This document shows, one piece after another, positions 60,505 to 64,000 of a stretch of DNA of 64,000 bases (the stretch's first letter is position 1; the number at the start of each line of letters is the position of its first letter). This DNA is from Phialocephala subalpina (lineage: Eukaryota; Ascomycota; Leotiomycetes; Helotiales; Mollisiaceae). The stretch is from the NCBI GenBank assembly GCA_900073065.1, contig FJOG01000006.1, positions 1,160,881 through 1,224,880 on the forward strand. The letters run 5' to 3'. A model generated the notes under the pieces. That model saw only the letters and a list, made by a program, of their open reading frames with translations, searched no databases and was not told where the DNA came from. The position numbers and the translations under genes were made by a program.

Positions 60505-62307
60505 ATGTTGTCCAGAGCAGCGATCCGTTCATTGCAGGCACCAGCGTTACGACCGACACCTGCAGCCCTTCGCATTGCCTCATCTACAGTATGGAGTCGG
60601 TCTATGGCGAGGCACAACAAGCCAAATAGGAAACCCACAGATTACTCGAGACCTCCAGGAGCTCCAGCACCATCAAGACCGGGCGGTGCATCTGCAGCCT
60701 TCACACAACCAAACCAGGGAGCTAGGAGTAGTGATAGATCTGGCACACCCGACTACTCGAACAAGCAAGATGAATTCAGCAAAGGCGCATCGCCAGAGCG
60801 AAATACAACTCCACAATCAGAGGGCAGAGGAGCAGGAAGTGTAAACTCACAACCAAGGAAATGGGAGGATCCAGCCTTCTCGGGGAAACAAGATGAATTT
60901 GGAGCAGCGTCGCCCTCGGAGAATACCGCACCACAATCCTCCTCCCCATCTGCAATTGATCCCGCAGAAGCCCAAGAGCAAAGCAGACCTTTACCTGACC
61001 TGACAAAGGGTATTCCATCAACTCTAGAATGGGAAACTACCGGCAGCACGAAGGCTCATACCTCACCATTAAATCTTACCGCAGCGGAGGAACCTGGACA
61101 ATCTGGCGGAGGACGAGGTCGGGGAGAACTTCCAGCGTCGGCATATGTCTCATCGTCTGAGAGGAAACGGTTACAATTCGCCAACTATATGTATGCCATG
61201 TTCGCAGGCCTAGCTGTGACTGGAACCATATACCTTGGCCGCAATTGGGAAACCGAGGAGGAGGAGAGGGCACATGCAGAGACTGCTCCGTCAGGATGGG
61301 CTATTGGACTTATGTGGAACCGGGCGAGAGCTCGATTGGGCGATCAATTGAGTTACTACCACGAACCTGCCTTCAGGAAGCTTCTGCCAGATCCAGACCC
61401 TATCTTTGAGCGCCCGTATACTCTTGTCCTCAGTATGGAAGATCTGCTCATCCACAGCGAATGGTCGCGAGAGCATGGGTGGAGAATGGCCAAGCGGCCT
61501 GGGGTTGACTATTTCCTGCGATATCTAAGTCAATACTACGAGCTTGTCATTTTTACTAGCCAGCCTTGGGGTATGGCTGAGCCTGTAATCCGAAAATTGG
61601 ATCCATACCATATCGTTACTTGGCCACTATTCCGGGAAGCTACCCTGTACGAGAATGGCGAATACGTAAAGGCAAGTTGTGAACACTAGTCGAAACCCAC
61701 AAGCTAACATCTGTAGGATCTTTCCTATCTCAATCGCGACCTCTCTAAAGTCATCATTATCGACACCAAGGCAGAACATGTCAAGAAGCAACCTGAAAAT
61801 GCCATCATCCTCAAACCTTGGGAAGGCGATCCCAAAGATAAGGAGCTGGTAGCCCTCATCCCCTTCCTCGAATACATCCACACTATGGCCTACTCCGATG
61901 TCCGAAAAGCGATCGCCTCTTTCGAAGGCCAGCACATCCCCACTGAATTTGCAAAGCGTGAAGCCGTCGCACGAAAGAAGTTCCAAGAACAAATACAAGA
62001 AGAACAGAAGAAACGACCAAAGCACTCCGGTGTCGGCTTCTTAGGAAGCGCTCTCGGAATCAAGCATCAAAGCATGATGATGGACCCCAACGAGCAGACA
62101 CCCGCTGAAGCCTTCGCTCAAGGCAAGATGCTCCAAGACCAAGCTCGAGAACGCGGCCAGCGCAACTACGAACTATTAGAACGAGAGATCCGAGAAAACG
62201 GCGAGAAATGGCTCAAGGAAGAAGCAGCGCTCGAAGAAAAGGCGAAGGAAGAAGCAACGAAAGCTATGAAGACGGGATTCACAGGGTGGTTCGGCAGCGC
62301 AAAATAA
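60505..62307 (+). CDS. TIM50: Mitochondrial import translocase subunit TIM50
   Basis: Predicted 585-aa inner-membrane component of the TIM23 complex, which receives presequence proteins from the TOM complex. Exons are 60505-61671 and 61717-62307. The N-terminus is a typical matrix presequence (MLSRAAIRSLQAPALRPTP, basic, no acids). A Ser/Pro/Gln-rich segment follows, then one membrane span at about residues 230-250 (YMYAMFAGLAVTGTIYLG). The intermembrane-space FCP1-like domain reads YTLVLSMEDLLIHSEWSREHGWRMAKRPGVD. As in other TIM50 proteins the phosphatase DxDx motif is lost (LSMED). The tail is charged and coiled-coil-like. The 45-nt intron begins GC (AAG/GCAAGT): only this junction gives NGEYVKDLSYLNRDLSK without loss, so it is a GC-AG intron. 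Confidence 0.93.
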
Positions 62308-63126
62308 GGTCGGGATGAGTGTGGGAGGGCGGATTGTAATTGGATCTGGGTGCATGTGAGAGCATTCATTGTACATTTGAACTATCTTTGGTCTCATGAG
62401 CGCTAGGTCGCATCTCTCTTCTCTTCTCGGAACGGAATCGCTCAAGCGATATCATAGCGAGAGTGTAATGCAATGGCAGATGGGATATCAGCCACTGATG
62501 CGGGGACGCACAGTTGTACAATATTGTCATTAATATGATGGAAATTCACGAATGCCATGGATTTATGCATGGAAGGCTTGTTCTTGTTCTTTGTCCTACT
62601 TTGCAACATCAGCTCCAACGTGAATCTCGGGAGGCTGCAGAACGAACCATCTCGGGCCGAGGGGTAGTTTCAACGGTCAGCACCAAGTTGAACAAAATCT
62701 TAAATAACTGCTAAAGCGGGAGAGGCCATATTCACCGCTGCCTATTTGTCAGCCTCCTGTGTTTGCGTATTGATTCTTTGTTCTATGTTATACGTCAAGG
62801 TAGCGTTAAACAACATCTACTCGAAACTACAAGTTCTCCTCGCTTCCACTCTTCCAACTTCTCAACTTTCAACTTCAAACATCTTACAGCTACTTACAGG
62901 ATCTTATCACCATCTACTCGAAACTAGCCTCGCCTCCCCAACTCTACACCACTCGTCACGAGCCTCTCCGCACCATGGAACCAAACAACCAACACAATCC
63001 TCTCAGAATCACGATTCCCGATTCAAGAAAAAAAATAAAACACGCGACTTCTAATATCGGCTTCTCAAACCCTCACATCTTCCCACGAAACCAAACACAA
63101 AATTACCCAACCCAAACAACATCAAG
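62308..63126. other. Intergenic region / promoter of small secreted gene
   Basis: 819 bases without a recognised gene. The last 300 bases are pyrimidine- and CA-rich, typical of a fungal 5' leader; an open frame at 62746-63054 reflects this composition (Ser/Thr/His/Gln-rich) and is not supported. Confidence 0.4.
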
Positions 63127-63493
63127 ATGCAATTCACCTTCCTCCCCCTCATCCTAACCCTCATCTCAACCACCCCAATTGTACTCGCCACACCGACCAA
63201 GAACCCCCACCCTCTCATCTTTCGTTCAGAGGCCAGTTGTCCCTGTCCCTATCCACCTTGCTACAACGCTGGGTATTGCAATAATTGTGGAGCTTTGCCT
63301 ACTTTTGAGCAGTGAGTTTTATAATTTCTTTTTGATGTTGTTTGTGAGAATAGGTCGAAGACGGTTTAGGGTGGATTTGGGGAGGAGTTGGGTGGGAAGG
63401 GAGAATAGGAGAGGGAGAGGATGAAGGCTGATGTGAGATATTTACAGGCAGTTCGACTGCTTTACTAGTCCGTGTTGTGAATGTCCTTGCTAG
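63127..63493 (+). CDS. Small secreted cysteine-rich protein
   Basis: Predicted 76-aa secreted protein. Exons are 63127-63311 and 63448-63493, joined in frame by a 136-nt GT-AG intron. A signal peptide covers about residues 1-21 (FLPLILTLISTTPIVLA). The mature part of about 55 residues holds ten cysteines, in SCPCPYPPCYNAGYCNNCG and DCFTSPCCECPC, an even number consistent with five disulfides. Size, signal and cysteine density fit the class of small secreted proteins that includes effectors and antimicrobial-like proteins of fungi; no named family was recognised. Without the intron the protein would end at 63315 with only five mature cysteines, so the splice is important for the call. Confidence 0.65.
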
Positions 63494-64000
63494 GCGGGCG
63501 TGGGACGAATGGAATAGGTGGGGTTTGGATACTTAGTGGATTTGGTGGGGGCTTGGATCTTGGTTGAGGGATAGGAGGTGTAATGACATTGAAAGCGAGG
63601 GTTTGATGCGATGACTTTGATCAAGTTTGATGGGAGTCTTAGACTTGGATGGAGTTGGGGTAGCAAAAATGACGCGATGACTTGAAGAACGATAATGACG
63701 GCGGGATTTTAGGAAGTTATGGAAAGGAAAGGAACAAAAATTAAAGCAATAAATTTGATGACGGACGAGCGAAGAGCAAAGCATTGATAATATTTACCAG
63801 CGCCGTGATATCTACCCATTGTGTGTATCCTTCACAACATTTGTCGACTCCTATAACCCATTAAGTCCATCGCTAAAAGTACAAGACAAATGTTTCTGTT
63901 GTATATGCAACGAAATACCATCTAGTCGCGTGTCTTTCAAGCTCAAGCTCATCGAAGTCTGAACCTCATTCCTCAGGACTCATCGAGTCCCTCCCCCTCG
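63494..64000. other. Right flank, no gene recognised
   Basis: 507 bases to the window end. An open frame at 63533-63784 on the minus strand has no family features. Nothing else was recognised. Confidence 0.4.

Overview
This is nuclear DNA of a filamentous ascomycete (Pezizomycotina). Three things point there: short spliceosomal introns (mostly 40-60 nt, many with a CTAAC-type branch site), fungal-specific families (an IQGAP/Rng2-type scaffold, a SidC-type synthetase, 2EXR/F-box-like and BTB proteins, DUF3638 relatives) and extended intergenic DNA. Leotiomycetes is my best guess, from the style of the hypothetical proteins; it is an inference only. The window is draft assembly: a 206-base N gap lies at 7576-7781.

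Layout. 1-7.5 kb: an MFS transporter (-) and a membrane-anchored M28/glutamate-carboxypeptidase-II-like peptidase (+). 7.9-11.2 kb: a decayed C-terminal piece of a giant DUF3638/DUF3645 protein with in-frame stops and a perfect 250-bp tandem duplication. 12.3-14.1 kb: IMP dehydrogenase (-). 15.0-15.8 kb: a small F-box-like gene (-). 17.2-22.2 kb: an IQGAP-family protein (+). 22.8-23.7 kb: a GPI-anchored-type secreted protein (+). 24.2-26.7 kb: an unrecognised 769-aa protein (+). 26.9-28.2 kb: a BTB/POZ-type gene (-).

28.5-56.3 kb is the heart of the window: a siderophore gene cluster. It holds a 4676-aa ferrichrome-type (SidC-like) NRPS with the order A-T-C-A-T-C-A-T-C-T-C-T-C (-), an ABCB full transporter (+), a truncated SidA-like ornithine N5-monooxygenase relative (+), a SidI-like acyl-CoA ligase ending in ARL (+), a SidF/SidL-like hydroxyornithine acyltransferase ending in SKL (-), and a MaoC-type enoyl-CoA hydratase (-). 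Four copies of ATCWGATAA, the motif bound by iron-responsive GATA repressors of the SreA/Urbs1/Fep1 type, lie in its intergenic regions. Ligase, hydratase and acyltransferase together would make an acyl-CoA in peroxisomes and load it onto N5-hydroxyornithine. The NRPS would then build a ferrichrome-like hexapeptide carrying an acyl group larger than acetyl (ferrirubin/ferrirhodin-like). That product is an inference.

56.5-64 kb: a degraded zinc-ribbon-like gene (-), an SMI1/KNR4-like gene interrupted by a second perfect 250-bp tandem duplication (-), a 2EXR/F-box-like protein (-), TIM50 (+) and a small secreted protein with ten cysteines (+). Three introns (MFS gene, DUF3638 pseudogene, TIM50) appear to be GC-AG introns. 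No tRNA, rRNA, CRISPR array or intact transposon was recognised.
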